NCBI GenBank assembly: GCA_001600415.1
Contig: BCJX01000004.1
Location: 701,689-765,688 of the forward strand
Length of the DNA: 64,000 bases
Origin: Pascua guehoae
Taxonomy: Eukaryota > Basidiomycota > Tremellomycetes > Trichosporonales > Trichosporonaceae
Direction: 5' to 3'
Position 1 is the first letter of the stretch. Every line of letters starts with the position of its first letter. This document shows, in pieces, positions 1 to 12,605 of this stretch. Under the pieces are notes generated by a model, which saw only the letters and a list, made by a program, of their open reading frames with translations, did not search any database and was not told where the DNA came from. The position numbers and the translations under genes are program-made.

Positions 1-3000
1 CGTTAGCCGAGGTTCTCTGCCTGGAATGGCACGTACCTCATCTCACGCTGCTTTCCGGAATCAATCACACAGGTGATATCCGGAATGGTGACACCAGTCT
101 CTGCAATGTTGGTGGCTGGTAGGTTAGCACACAACGCCATTCGAAAACCTACAGATGACAATCTTGCGGATCCCCTTTGGCGGAATCTGGAACACTGCAC
201 TCTGGCCCTCCGAACTGATGGTCGAATGGAGAGGGTAGATGACAAACTCGCCGGTGCCAAACTTGGGATGTGACTGAAGAGCGTCGTTGAGCTTCTTGAT
301 CTCGGCAAGGCCTGGCATAAAGACCAAGGTAGCTGGTGAGAATCGCGCCAACTCGGCATCCTCAAAGCAGATACGCTCCAGCAGACGGACGATGAGATCG
401 TAAGGGATCTTGCGAGAGTCCAGAATATTGACAGTTGACACCGTGTTGGATGAGTAACGCGTCGACGACAGCTTGGTTGGGTCCGAGGGCTTTTCGTCGT
501 CACCAGAGGTATCGCCATCCTCACGTGCCGTGTCCTCTGTCCATTCGAGCTGTTTGCCGAATTTCATGTTCCGTGACCACATAGCATATGGCGACGACTC
601 GTCAATGTGCCATCCGGTAAGCTCGACTGCGTCCTCGAGATAATTGACGTTGACGGGGAATGTGCGACCGGGGACGGACATGGTCGGGCATCCTCCAAAG
701 TAGTCGGAAATCTTCTCAGCGTCCACAGTTGCCGACATGAGAACAATCTTGAGGTCCTTGCGGACTTCAAGGAGCTCCTTGAGGACGATGAGGAGGAAGT
801 CGGACTCGATAGAGCGCTCGTGCACCTCGTCCACGATAATGTGTGTGACCTCATCGAACGCCGAGCTCTTGGTGCTGTTGCCACTTCCGCCCTCCAACAT
901 ACGCAGCGCGATACCGTTTGTGACAAACGCGAGGCGGGTGTTGGCCGAAATCTTGGATTCAAGTCGGATCGAATAACCAACGAGCGACGAGTTGGATCCC
1001 ATGGCTCCGGGGGCATCGCCAAGTTCGACGGAGACACGCTGGGCAAGGGAGATGGCGCTGATTCGCCTCGGCTCGGTGACAAAGATTTTGCACGGTTTGC
1101 CCTTCGATAGCTGGTCCTCGAGGATATAGGCAGGCAGCTGGGTGGATTTACCACAACCAGTCTCCCCGCTAAACACCAAGATCTGCGATTTGTCCAGCGC
1201 ATCGATGATCTGTTGCCGGAAGGGGGCGATCGGAAGGGTGTCACGGTCGCGACGCATCCTCTTGTAAGGGGCGGACGCGGCTCGCTTCTCGTACGAGTCT
1301 TTAAGATCCTCGCGATATGTCTCCATTTCGGCCTTGGCCTTGCTGGGAGCCACTGATGTAGTAGCCTGGGTAGGTTTGGAAGCCGCACGCTCAACAGCTG
1401 TTCGTGTGGCGCTCATCTTCTGGTCCACCAGCTCCTTGACCGTTTTCCATACTTCCCGCTTCTGCCCGTCGATCTTATCCTTCCACGCAACTTCCAACTC
1501 GTCCCAAAGTTCACGATACGCGGGCGGCATCGTGCGCCACGTGACACCCATCAGCTCCCCGGATGAGGTAAGTTCGTGGAGCGCCAGAGTCGAGATGTAG
1601 TTCTCCGCCTCCTCGACACTTTCGCAGGCGAGATCCTCCATCTTCCACACTCGTCGCTTTGCGGTCGTCCAGCGGATCTCCAACCCTGCCCGAGCGACTC
1701 GGCTGTTGCTGGAGAGACGAACATAGGAGAGGACTGCCGACTTGGACGCTTTGGCAAGGGCGGCACGCAGAAGAGCCTTGGGTGTGTTTCCCGTAAACGA
1801 AAACTGTTTGGGAATCGGCATGGCGCGAACCTTGATGGTCGTGTTGGCGGAGTGCTCCGAAGGGGCGTCGCTAGCGGGCTCGTCGAGCATGTTGCCGAAC
1901 ATGCCGCCTTCTTCGTCATCGCTAATAGCCCCAGAGGCGTCGACTGATGCCGAAGGAGCCTCCGATGGGGTGGCGTTACCACCTGTTGCAGGTGCAGAAG
2001 AAGACGCTACCGACATGGCTGGCGACACCCCAGTGTTCTTCAGCTTGGCCTCCAGCATCTGCATGTCGCGCTTTGCCTTCATGGCCTTGAAGATGACATC
2101 TGAATCGGTCAGGAGGAAGCGCACCATAGGACCCACCTGCATCCTTCCGAGTGAACATGTAGTCCTTTTCGATTTTGACAATCCTTGCTTTCAACTTGAC
2201 CATTTCGGGAGTCTCCATAACGATACCACTACCCTTTCCCTTCTTACCCTTGCCCTTGACGGCGCCAGCTGCAATCTTCAAGCCGTCGAGCTGAAGCATG
2301 AGGGTTGCCCACTGCTCGTTGACCTTGTTAATGTCAGGTTCGGCGTCCGACTCTGACTCCGAAGTGTCAGAGTCGGCGAGGGATTGGAATAGTGAACCGC
2401 CCATGGACGTGTTGGCAGGGGTCGACGCTCCAGTCTGTACCGAAGAGGCTGGCTGCTCAGCAGGTGTCTGAGGCGTTGTTGAAGGGGGTGGTTCAATGGG
2501 AGCGACATCCACAAGTGGGCCTTCGGTGTCATCGGTGGCGACCCCTGTGTTGTCAACATTGTCCTGACTGATCCTGCCTAAAACGCACCAGTAGGCTTTG
2601 CAAACTCGCCAAGCCTTCTGCACTCTTCCTCGCTAAGATGCAGCCACATCTGCTCGTTAGATGATTCCCACTCGTCATTAACACACTCACCCATTCCAGG
2701 GCTTCAACCCAGCCCTCTCCTTCTTCCAGACCCTCCAAGATGCACTGTCGGACGCGTTCTTCAGAGAAGCCCTGGTTGTTGAGGACCTGGTAGGTAATGA
2801 ACAAGCGAAGAAGGGTCTTGTCACTTTCAGGTCCAGGCGGCGAAGACACAAGACCCTTCACTCCCGTCCCTTCTGCGTCCTCTTCGTCTTCGAGAGCGTA
2901 CTTGAGTGCTTCATCGCGGATCTTCTCGTTGATCTCCAATCGTGGAAATGATGTCGCAAAGCGTTTGTCAAAGTCGATCAACTGAAAAGGGTCAGAATTG

Positions 3001-3401
3001 GGAAACAACAAGTGACCCCACCTTGACGATCCGTGAGACCTCCTTCTCAGCCTTCTCTTGGAGCCTGTCGACCAGTCCTTGGTAGACAGCGGCGTCGACC
3101 GCCTTGTCGTCGTCCCAGGCGTCGGTTGAGGCGTCAGCCGCAGAGGGAGCTGACGCGTCGCCATTCGATGGTTTGGGAGCTCCATCGGGTGCATTCGAAG
3201 ACGTAGACTTTGGTGTATCAGCTGCCGATGCCGTATTCGGTTCGGCGGCTTCCTCATTGGCTGCGGCGCGAGCAGCAGCTTCCTCCTTTGCCTTTCTTGT
3301 CGGAACCGAGGTCGTAGCAAACCCCCGTTTGACGGCTGGCAAGGTTAGCTTTGGGTCTAGCATGGTCACTTACGCTTGAGTGATAGTTTCTTCTTCCCCA
3401 T
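1..3401 (-). CDS. DEAH-box RNA helicase, DHX29/YLR419W family (C-terminal part outside window)
   Basis: The start is ATG at 3401 (MGKKKLSLK). Exons join in frame as 3374-3401, 3022-3335, 2691-2981, 2589-2649, 2137-2544, 153-2099 and <1-115, separated by introns of 37-44 nt with CTGAC/TTGAC branch sites. This gives about 1054 residues before the window edge. An Ala/Ser/Asp-rich leader is followed by an LIDFDKRFA block and a UBA-like helical segment. The DEAH core follows: Walker A GETGCGKS, motif Ib-like EPRRISAIS, Walker B DEVHER, motif III SAT, and motif V (ISTNIAETGVTI), which is created by splicing out 116-152. DHX29-type proteins assist scanning of 40S ribosomes on structured 5' leaders. 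That role is family knowledge; the helicase assignment is directly visible. The winged-helix and OB-fold parts lie beyond position 1. Confidence 0.9.
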
Positions 3402-3985
3402 GACGACGGACAAAGAATAGACGTTGGGGGTTGAAAGGAAGCAGAGAAAGGGAGAGAGAGACAGAGAGAGCACGCGCCGGTGGCCGTTGAACAAGATTGA
3501 GGGCGGCGGCGGCGTGATGTGCGGTGGAGTGGTGGTGATGTGGGTTCATCTTGCTTGGGTTTTTGGATATTTTGTGGGGCTCCACTATTATTTCAGGGTC
3601 TAAAGAGAGAGGGATGCTGACTGACACATGTCGATGGATGGATGGGTGGTTTCGAATCTCATTGCTGCTTACTCTACCCCCGACCGACGCCCTGCCACCT
3701 GGTTTCCCCGTCCTTTGGTTGCCTGCCTGCCTGCCTTCCTCCCTGGTCATTGTAATCGTAATCGCCACTGGCCACCGGCCATCAACGCTACCTTGGTCAT
3801 CATCGCATCACTACAATACATACCACCAGCGCAGCTCGTCATCACCCTCTCTTAACAACCTCAGCACCAATGGACTCTTCTCATTAAATCTCCAAACCCC
3901 ATCACATCCAACCCCCTCGCGTCACCCATCCACCCACCTCGCCACCACCACCTGTTGGCATACCCGACCTTCCCCCGTCCTGACC
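3402..3985. promoter_or_regulatory. Divergent intergenic region between the DHX29-type and PWWP genes
   Basis: This 584-base region separates two divergent start codons and must carry both promoters. Near the helicase start it has purine runs on the plus strand (3425-3475). The half leading to the PWWP gene is rich in CA/CT with many short pyrimidine runs. I see no clear TATA box and no further gene. Confidence 0.5.
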
Positions 3986-5795
3986 ATGCCCAAGCGCAAG
4001 TCGGTATCGGGCTCAGGCTCTAATGATCAGTCCATTGCCATCACATCCCCATCATTGTCATCCCTCGATGCGGCACTCGACCTGCTCGCATGCGATACAT
4101 TTGGTCGGCTGGCAGCCCTGACGGCCAAATTCGAGTCTGCCGCAGCCGTCAAGCTCAACGATGGCGTCGTCAAGCATCGCTGGGAAGAAGCCGTCAAGAG
4201 GTACTGGGTGATGAAGAGCATGGATGACCTCTCCTGTGACGCATCCTCAAAGCGTGCAAACGGAGAAGCCGACAGCCAAGGCGAGGTGGCAATGGCAGAC
4301 GAAACAGTGGCGAACGGACATGACCGAGGTGCGTTACCCACCCAGCCTGGATTACGGTACTGTGCCTTTTGGTCACAACAGCGTTGACAAACCAGATGAA
4401 GGCCACTACGACCGCCCAATGCCCAGCGACCACCATCCCGGAGCTGTGGTAGCGTTTCAGCTCGATGGGGAAGAAGAAGCGCAATGGCGACGATGGAGTC
4501 CACGGCTTCACGACCTGGTTCTGGTGGATCTGCCTTCAGAAGGGGTGTGGCCTGGGAAGGTGTGTTTTTTTCTTCACTCGTCATCGTCATCATCGTAACC
4601 GTTGGAGGAGAGAAAGGGACACATCTGACGGGCAGATCATTGACAAGCGTATCTTCTTCCAAGGACGAAACACTCCGCGTGGCAACCACTTCTTCCCCGT
4701 CCGCATTTATGGGGAGCATATTCCAAAGTAAGACTGACGGAACAAATCGATGAAACAACAATGCCTGACCTCATCAGCACGGTTGTCGTCAAGGGTCGAA
4801 TGATCCCCTTCACCCTCCGTCCGTCTCCACCTCTCCTGGCATCGGAGGCACTCCTCAGTGCATACAACCACGCGGCCAACCCCATTTCGTTTGACGCACT
4901 CGCCTCCAACCAGGAATCTGCAGATGCCTATGCGCGTTCACACCCTGGCGTCACAAGCGATGCGGGCCTGGCCAGGATCAAGGAAGAGAAGGAGCGATGG
5001 AAGAAGTTTGTCAACTGGCTCATGAATGAGCGGCGCGTTGAGAAGCTTCGGGCGTTATACGAGGAACGCGAGAGGCGGCTCAAGGCTGTGACAAAGTCGG
5101 ACGCAACTACGCAACTGGAGGACACCGGAACTGCAGAGGACGACGACTGCAGCAATCCACGGAAACGCCGAGTGAAGGCGACGATGCCTCCATTCAGCTA
5201 CAAGAGCACCAAGAAGACGGTGGAGAAGGTGGATCACGGTGACGCCAACGACCGTGGCGGTATCTTCCGTGTCACAGCGTTGTCTCCGACCCCGACGCCA
5301 AGTTCATCGCGATCAAGTACGCCCATGGCATCGTACATTCGGCCTGCACTAGCAGCACCATACCATCGTGCCGCCTCACCGCGTCGTACCGAACGCCGCC
5401 GCAACGGCATCTTTACAGGTGTCGGCGAGTTTAGCCCTCGAGCACGTGGCGGGACGTACACACCGCCGAGGGTGCTTTCTTCAGGAGACGAAACCGCCCC
5501 TTACGCCTCTCCAAGTCCGGCTCCCTCGCTCAGGAACTTTGACTTTGTCAGCCCGCTGGGTCCTGTCAAATTTGGCAAGCTGACAAACGACATCGATGAT
5601 GATGTGGTCATGTCTGTCAAGAACGGCAGTGCAGGGACAAGCCTTGAAGTGGTCAAGGAAGAGGCAGAGGAAGAGGGGACGTGGACGATTGTCAAGACCC
5701 GTAGCAAACGCGCCGGCTCTGCGCCGGCGCCTCCTGGCCAAGTCAAAGACGAGGCGGCGCAGGTCAACGGGTCGCGTGATGACATTGGCCTGTAG
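3986..5795 (+). CDS. PWWP-domain nuclear protein
   Basis: The start is ATG at 3986 (MPKRKSVSG) and the stop is TAG at 5793. Exons are 3986-4328, 4396-4559, 4636-4727 and 4778-5795. All three introns (67, 76 and 50 nt) restore frame. The spliced centre reads LHDLVLVDLPSEGVWPGK, then IIDKRIFFQG, then FFPVRIYGEH. This is the order of a PWWP domain (hydrophobic entry strand, WPG in place of PWWP, closing FFG-like strand), a reader of methylated histone tails and DNA. After it come a charged helical region (KEEKERWKKFVNWLMNERR) and a Ser/Pro-rich disordered tail. The domain is visible only after splicing. The protein's specific complex cannot be told from sequence. Confidence 0.72.
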
Positions 5796-6069
5796 CTGGT
5801 GATGTGCGGGTATGATATGTATCCAGCTCTCGTGCAGTATGTATGTGATGCACGTATACCCTGTACCACTTTCCCGCCAGCAAATGGTGAACCCGGCTTT
5901 TGCGGAGCACCGCGGTGGTGGCGACTTTGCTGGTGGAGGCCGAGGGGGTCATACACACCTACAGAAGTGGAGGAAAGTTGAAATTGCGCATTGCTCTCAA
6001 CTTGGTACAACACTCTTGAAACGTTTCACCGGTCACGTCCCCGAATACATTGCGCGCAATCACGGGTGT

Positions 6070-8004
6070 ATGCTCCGAGCTGTGCGAACCATAATGACTG
6101 CGCCGAGCTCCCTGCGGCCCATTGTGGCTGTTGTCGGCACTACGGGCGTTGGCAAGTCGCAGCTAGCTGTCTCTCTCGCTCAGAGCCTGGCCACGGCCGA
6201 GGCAAAGGACGCATCTCGCCCGAGCCGCGGCGTCGTGCTCTCTGCCGACTCGATGCAGCTCTACAAGGGTCTCGACGTGATTACAAACAAGGTCACCGAG
6301 AAAGAGAAGGGCGGCGTTGAGCACTGGGGGCTGGACGTTGTGCAGCCTGGCGAAGGCGGAAGTTGGGAGCTGGGCAAGTGGTGTACCGAAGCTGGGAACA
6401 AGGTGGGTCTAGAGGAGAGAATGAGCTTGAGCTGACCAGTATAGGTGGACGCCACGCCGCTGTCGACGCTCCCAATCGTCTGCGGAGGGACACACTACTT
6501 TATTCAGCACTTTCTCTTTCCTCCAAGCGAGCTGTCGTTTGATCGGCCCAGCGACCAGGAGGCACAGCGCGCTGCCGACCCACTTGCAATTCGGTGGACG
6601 CCGCCAGGTCCATTACCTCCAGTCCCTGCCGACATGGATCCAGAGCTCAAGACTCTCCTCGAGACATTCTGGATGCCCGATGCCGTGTTCCCAAAGTCTG
6701 GCGATGCCGAGGGCAAGGCCGACGACCAGGCTTCGCGTCCCACCTCACGACCCGTGGCGAGCGACGACCACCAGCTCCTCAGCATATGGCGGGTGCTTGA
6801 GGCGGTGGACCCGAACGAGGCTCAGCGGTGGCACTGGCGTGATGGGCGCAAGGTCCGGCGGAGCCTGGAACGATGGTGGGAACGTGGTGGTGGCGAGGTA
6901 AAGGCCAACAGTGCGGACACAAAGGAAGACAGTGGTAGGAAGGCGAGGTGTGTCTACTCGTGCATGGTTGAGGCGAGACTGATGACTAGATTCCGCACAC
7001 TCATCTTCTGGGTGTACGAGTCTATGGACACGTTACGACCGCGGCTTGACAAGCGGGTGGACAAGATGGTCGAGGTGGGTGCGTCCTTCAATCAAAATCT
7101 GACCTCAGAACGGACTGTTGAGGGAAATTGAAGAGCTGCGAGGTATCGCGATTAGGATGTACGGCAGTGCCGAGGCGACCGATCATGCCGAGGGCATTTT
7201 CCAGTCCATTGGTGAGTTGCATGCGGAGAGAAACAACCCTAAGCTGACATCTAGGCTACAAGGAGTTTGCAGAGCTCCCCCTCCCACAACCTGATCCCGA
7301 ATCGTCGCCCCTCTTCCCTCCGATGCTCGCGCGCACAAAGCTCTCGACGCACCAATACGCAAAGTCGCAAATCAAATGGATCAGGAAGCAGCTCCTCCCC
7401 GCGGTGCGCGAGGCGCGTGCCCTCGGAGGCGATGTGCATGTCTACGTCGTCCCTGGTGGTGCGCCGGGAGAACCTATCGCGCGCGACATCCTTGACGGTA
7501 CGTGGCCCAGCCGCGGCATCCTGAGAATTGAAGCTCACTTCAGCCTTCCTTGCTGGCCAGGAGCTGCCTGACCCAACGACAGTTGGCCGTGATGACGCGA
7601 GTGAGCTACTCGGTGCCCTGTTCCACGAGGAGACAAAGGTCCCAGACACTGCAGAGTGAGTCTAGCTTTTGAAAGCTCTGCTCCACGCCGAAGCTGACAG
7701 CCCAGTCGGCAGGTCCTCAACTCGCGCCGCTTGTGTGGCGTATGTTCTCAGCCCGGTGCGCCATTCTCGGTCCGCGTGCAGGAGTGGGAAGAGCATCTCC
7801 GATCCAAAGTGCACAAGCGGTGAGTTTGGCTTTTGCTTGCAGGATAGACACACAGCTGACGATCCAAGACACTCGAAGTTCACGACCATGTCACGCGAGG
7901 AATGGATCGCGGCCGAGAAGGCTAAAGGACTGGCGCGCAAGGCGGAGCGTGAGAGGCTCAAGGCTGAAGGAGTCACGAAGAAGAGCGAGGAGGGAGCGCA
8001 GTAG
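6070..8004 (+). CDS. MOD5: tRNA dimethylallyltransferase (isopentenylates A37)
   Basis: This enzyme transfers a dimethylallyl group to A37 next to the anticodon of UNN-reading tRNAs. The P-loop is VGTTGVGKSQLA, followed by the substrate-site motifs LSADSMQLYKGLDVITNKVT and PIVCGGTHYF. The middle carries LRPRLDKRVDKMVE and the LSTHQYAKSQIKWIRKQ motif. The C-terminus has a matrin-type zinc finger, CGVC...HLRSKVHK. Seven introns splice in frame (for example 6400-6445). Two in-frame AUGs, 6070 and 6094, could start it. The first has T at -3 and adds only MLRAVRTI; the second has A at -3. In yeast MOD5 such a pair gives mitochondrial and cytosolic/nuclear forms. The frame is open further upstream, but I prefer 6070/6094. 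It follows the PWWP gene by 274 bases. Confidence 0.95.
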
Positions 8005-8200
8005 CATGTCATGTATGCATTTAGTCATTGCCGTCACACTTCTTCCATGCCTGCTGCACTGCTGGGCATGGCCGACATGAAGGGTCCTGGAGAAAGTGGC
8101 GTCCCTCCACCTTCGGCCACCACCAAAGTCACGTCAACAACTGAATTTGACTTTTTGCCCACACCACACATTTCTTTGTTTGTACACTTGACCACCCAAA

Positions 8201-10331
8201 ATGGACGACGACTTCCACTCCCTCAACAAGGTGGGACCATTCGCACAACATCCCCCGCTCCTACTGACTCTTGCATAGGGCGTGTTTGTCATTCCCTTTG
8301 ACCCCGCGCGCGGGACGGCGACATCGGGCGCAGGTCCATCCAAGCCCCGCCCACTGCAGCCGATTTATGACGAGTCGCTCTCCCGCTTCGAGGACGAGTA
8401 CGAGGTACGTCCTTGCCCTGGTGTCACTCGAGTTTATCTAACAGGCAGAGGTATGAGTCGACACGCACGGCAGAGCAGTTCGGCGAGGTCGACGACTGGC
8501 TTGAGCGCTGCGACGCGCCGCCGACTATCAAGCAGGCGTTTCCGATCCGCCGGCTGCCGCTCGCACTCGTCCAGAGTCAGTTCCTTGATCGTGCCCGCAT
8601 GGAGCTGACAAGTCAGACATATCGCCGTCGTTCGTGCGCGCCCTTCCCGCCGCGCGTGGACGGCCTGCCACCATCAATGGCCGCGACATGGGCGACCTGG
8701 CGGCTGCGACTCGTGCTGTCGCAGTTGCATATCTCGGTGAAGCGGTGAGGCTGGCAGACTCTGATGACACCGAATGCACTCTGACACGCAGGCTCTTGCG
8801 GCGAAGAAGGCGGGACGCACACCGATTGATGAGGTGGAACGCTGGTGGAGTGGGCTGGACGACGGTATGTCGATAACACGGACGGCAGTGTAGCGTTGGC
8901 TGACCACCAGGCCGGCCCCTTCTCGTCCATGTGCAGCAGGCTCAGCTGATACCGTCGGCCGTTCTCGCCGAGCTCATTTACATTCTAACGTAGGTTTTCG
9001 GCCATGTTGACTGGCACTGCGAGGGTCGCCCGATCGGCAGCTCCAACTGACACACCAGTCTCCATCATTCAGTCCCTTTCCGTCTGCTTCTGTCGGTGCC
9101 CTCGATCAGCATCTTCATGTCCAAGTGGACGCTCCTCGAGCCGAGCGAGGTGGATTTGAGCATTCTCAGCTCTGGACGTGCGCGGAAACGCAGCGCGGCC
9201 GTCCATGCCATCCTGGCCGCCGCGGGTGATGCTGCCGCGATGCCAGTGGCAGTTGCGAGTGAAGTCGCCGATGAGCTGAGGAGGGACGAGGAGCTTTTCG
9301 GTGGAGGCGCAGCCGGGGCACTGAAAGCGCTTAAAGTAGGTTGCTCATCAATGCGCGGGTCTGACCTACCAGTGGCTCCTCCTTCGACACAGCTTTACGT
9401 CGCCCTTGAATGAGGCGACGAGCGATGAGCTGGAATGGTGAGCGCGACAGAGACGAGCACTGCTGACTCTTCCAGTGCATCATTGGAAGATCTCCTGCCA
9501 CTCGTCGAGCGCATGAAGGAGGACGAGTCTGGAAGCAAGGAGTTTACTGTGGGAGCGACGTCGGACCTGGTTTCGGTAGGTCTCATCATTGGACGCCCGC
9601 TGACCTGCCAGGTGCACAATCCCGCACCGCGCATGTCCATCTTACAGGCTCTTGCCAGGCCGGACATTTTCGCTGCTGGCCGTGGATACGAAGCCACAGC
9701 CGCAGCCAGTCGGGAAGCTGGAGGAGAAACAGAGGAGGATACTAGCACACCACGCCAGACACGCCGGGGTGCGGCGACGACGGACAATGTTGCCATGCCT
9801 AGCAGGACTGCGACTCTGACGCGGAACACGACCTCGTCGCCTACGACACCCAGGGCAGTTGCTAATGGACACGCTGCGGGCGGCGTGGTTTCTGTACCCG
9901 GGGCCGCAGAGGAAGCACCACGGCCGTTCAAGGAGATTGAAGCTCTCTACTCCATGTGGCAGTCTGCAGGCAAGAAGATCAACCTGTGGGACTGGCTCGA
10001 GGGGTTCCGCGACGCCGTCACGCACGAGGACAGAGCAGGGGCAAACGGGGCGCCGGATCAGAATGGCGGCACTGATGTGGAGCGCGAGACGACGCCGACG
10101 CCATCGACGCCGAAACGCGGCAAGCGGAAACGAGGCGAGGTGGAGGAAGACGACGAGGAACACGCACGGGCCGAGGAAACCCGCGAGGTGGACGAGGAGG
10201 AGGACGCGCGACTGCATGCGACATTTATCCGTTTTGTCGAAGAGTCGCGCATGCTGGGGCTCGTCCGTGGCCGGGGACGCGGGGCGGGGCGGAGGGCGGA
10301 CGAGGTTGCAAAGGGTGTGTTGATGGTCTAG
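8201..10331 (+). CDS. ORC3: Origin recognition complex subunit 3
   Basis: The start is ATG at 8201 (MDDDFHSLNK) and the stop is TAG at 10329. At least eight short introns were placed, for example 8231-8279 and a junction joining DEYE to RYESTRT. The spliced N-terminal half has the ORC3 layout: GVFVIPFDP, then FPIRRLPLALVQNISPSF, PLLVHVQQAQLIPS and an IPF-like strand (SVPFRLLLSVPS). The clinching part is the C-terminus. EALYSMWQSAGKKINLWDWLEGF and LHATFIRFVEESRMLGLVR align by eye with the ORC3 winged-helix region (INLVDW...ARFIRAVSELELLGFI in human, from memory). ORC3 is a core non-catalytic ORC subunit in origin licensing. An acidic/basic insert (residues near RGKRKRGEVEEDDEE) interrupts the C-terminal domain. 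Confidence 0.8.
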
Positions 10332-10433
10332 GGTGATGAGGTCATAGCTGTAGCCAACAAGTTGACAATGTTATTGTTTGGCTTTTTGGGTGATTCAACC
10401 AGTTGCACCGTTTACTCTTTCTCCCATCCCACC

Positions 10434-10445
10434 ATGGCAACATGA
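10434..10445 (+). promoter_or_regulatory. Three-codon upstream ORF overlapping the XRCC2-like start
   Basis: ATG GCA ACA TGA begins at 10434 in a near-ideal context (A at -3, G at +4). Its TGA (10443-10445) shares bases with the ATG of the main ORF at 10442, giving an ATGA junction. Ribosomes starting at the first AUG would stop on top of the real start. The arrangement is read directly from sequence; its regulatory effect is inferred. Confidence 0.6.
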
Positions 10446-12134
10446 CCGAACACGCAGCAGCGACGACGGCCGACATGCTCGCGCAAATCGGCACCGGCAC
10501 GGCCGCCGAGGTGAGCTGGGATGTCGTATGCAGCAGCTGACATGCAGCTAGTCATGGCGGTGCGGTACAACAGTGCGTCTGCGTCTCTTGCCCATGTTCC
10601 CTCTGACACCCAGCCTGCCCCCCCGGGCCGACATTCATCCCCGAGCTCGACGCGCACCTGCTCTCCGCGCGGCCGCACCCGGGCGGCTCGTCGCTGCGGC
10701 GCGGCGACCTGGTCGAGATCGTCGGCCCGAGCGGGTCGGGCAAGACGGCCCTCTGCCATTTCCTGCTCGTCACCACCCTCCTCCCGGCCACACTCACCCT
10801 GTTCCTCCCCACCGGCGACAAGCGCACCCTCGACGTCCCCCTCGGCGGGCGGGGGATGGGCGCCGCCCTCCTCGTGCCCCCGTCGCATGCCGACCCGCTG
10901 GCCCCGCTCGAGCGCGGGATGCGCGCCCACGTCACGGCCTGTGTCGGCGCCGTGGCCGACACGCGCGCCCCGGCCGTCGAGGACGCGGTGCGCCAGACCG
11001 TCGCGCTCGCCCTAGCTAATCTCACGTTGATCCGGCCCAGGGCGCGCGCCGTGCACTGGGCACTCGCCCTCCGCCGCCTCGTCCACACCCACCCCACACC
11101 ACCGACGGGAACAGGAACACGAAGAGCTGGCAACTCTAGCACCCCCGCGCTCGACCTCATCGTGTGCGACGGGTTCGCGGACGGGTTCTGGCCCGACCGG
11201 TGGGCAGACGAGCAGCGCGCCGACCCCCACCGCACGGCACACCGGGGCGACCGGCGCGTGCGCGGCGCCGACGACGCGGGCATGCGCGATGTCTGGGACG
11301 CGGTGACGGCCCTCCGGCGCGCGACGGGCGCGGTCGTCGTGCTCGCCGTCCAGGGGCTGCGGGTGAGTCTAGCCTGGTGCCGGCGCCGGGACGGTGTTGC
11401 GGTGGTCCTGAGGGACGTATGGAGTTGGGGACACTGGAGAGCGGGCGTGTGCTGCGTGCTGGGACGGTAGCAGCTGCGTGAGCCGAGCCAACACGGCCTC
11501 GCGAAACGCCGTCTATCATGTACTCGACAAGCTCTCACAGATGCGTATGGGGCACTGTGGACACAGAGGAAGAGCCGGCGTGTGCAGCGTGCTGTAACGA
11601 TTGACGCGAGCGGATGGCCAATGCCCGCGGCCATCCGTTGGCATGCCTGTTGACATGCCCTTGACTTGCTGTTACAACCGACCCTTCTTCACATGTTCCA
11701 CCTCCTAGAATACCCTCAGGACACTCACGCACCCCCCCTCGCCCACCCCCCACTCGCACGCTGCTCAAAGAACACGAAAACAAGCTAACACCCAGCCCCT
11801 CACCAACACGCCCTTCTTCAAACCCCACCTCCCCGCGCCCTACCCCTCACCCTTCGTCCCGCGCGACACGGCCCACACCGTCCCCGAACCCGCGTCCGCG
11901 TCGGCGTGGCCGCTCAACATCCAGCTGACGCTCCTGGGCCCCGCGCGCCCCCTCCAGTTCCCCGCCGAGACGACGCTCGTCGACGCGCTCCGCCGCCTCC
12001 GCGGCCCCGACGGCGTGCAGGTCCACGCGGCCGTGGTGCGCGTGCCCGGCGGCGAGGGGATGGCCGGGACGAGCGGGGGTGCGCGGTGGTCGTTTGGTGT
12101 GGGCGGTGATGGGTTGGTGCCGTTTACGGCCTAG
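10442..12134 (+). CDS. RAD51 paralog, XRCC2-like
   Basis: Exons 10442-10510, 10548-10572, 10614-11362 and 11796-12134 total 1182 nt, or 393 residues. The RecA-type core has Walker A in VEIVGPSGSGKTALCHFLL directly after a short N-terminus, as in XRCC2. Walker B is LDLIVCDGFADGFW and a downstream strand is VVVLAVQGLR. The last exon continues PLTNTPFFKPHLPAPYPSPF, an extended strand usual after that point. RAD51 paralogs promote RAD51 filament assembly in homologous recombination. The last intron (11363-11795) is 433 nt, ten times its neighbours. If it were retained, the frame would run about 35 codons to a stop near 11470. A different RAD51 paralog is possible. The start lies 110 bases after ORC3. 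Confidence 0.62.
11611..11637 (+). repeat. Perfect 9-bp hairpin inside the long XRCC2-like intron
   Basis: CGGATGGCC (11611-11619) and GGCCATCCG (11629-11637) are exact reverse complements around a 9-nt loop. It sits in the middle of the 433-nt intron and could bring the splice sites closer together. Function is unknown. Confidence 0.5.
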
Positions 12135-12605
12135 TGGCGGTGTGAGCCAGGCTCGCGGGGTGGGAAACCGAGACGAGTGAGGAAGGCAGTACAGTGAGGT
12201 GGGAGAACGGTTGCTACGTGGCCGAGGCAGGGTGGTTCGGGTCTGCAGAGTGCGTTCAGCAGCATCCGCAGCAGCGCTCAAGAGTCGCGTGTAGGCGGTC
12301 GCATCAGTAGAAGATTAGATCAATGACACAATGGCATCCAACCACACGCACTTCCCCAGTAGAGCAAAGCACGTCGCGATACATTTGCACTGGCGCTCAA
12401 TGTCACCAGTAGCTACGATCCGCCCACGCTGGCTATTTCTATACCATGCAGGTGTCTACCAGTCTCCATGGTTGCCGACTATCATGTATGATCCCTACTG
12501 CACCGACAAATTCAACCACTCTATCTCACTGTCCTCTGTGGCTTTGTCGGGGTACTGCACCTCACACCTCGCACCCACCAAACGCCCATCTCCACGTCGC
12601 GCCCG
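12135..12605. other. Convergent 3' intergenic region, XRCC2-like / MET22
   Basis: 471 bases lie between two converging stop codons. There are no coding exons, RNA genes or clear repeats; it should hold both 3' UTRs. Confidence 0.5.
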
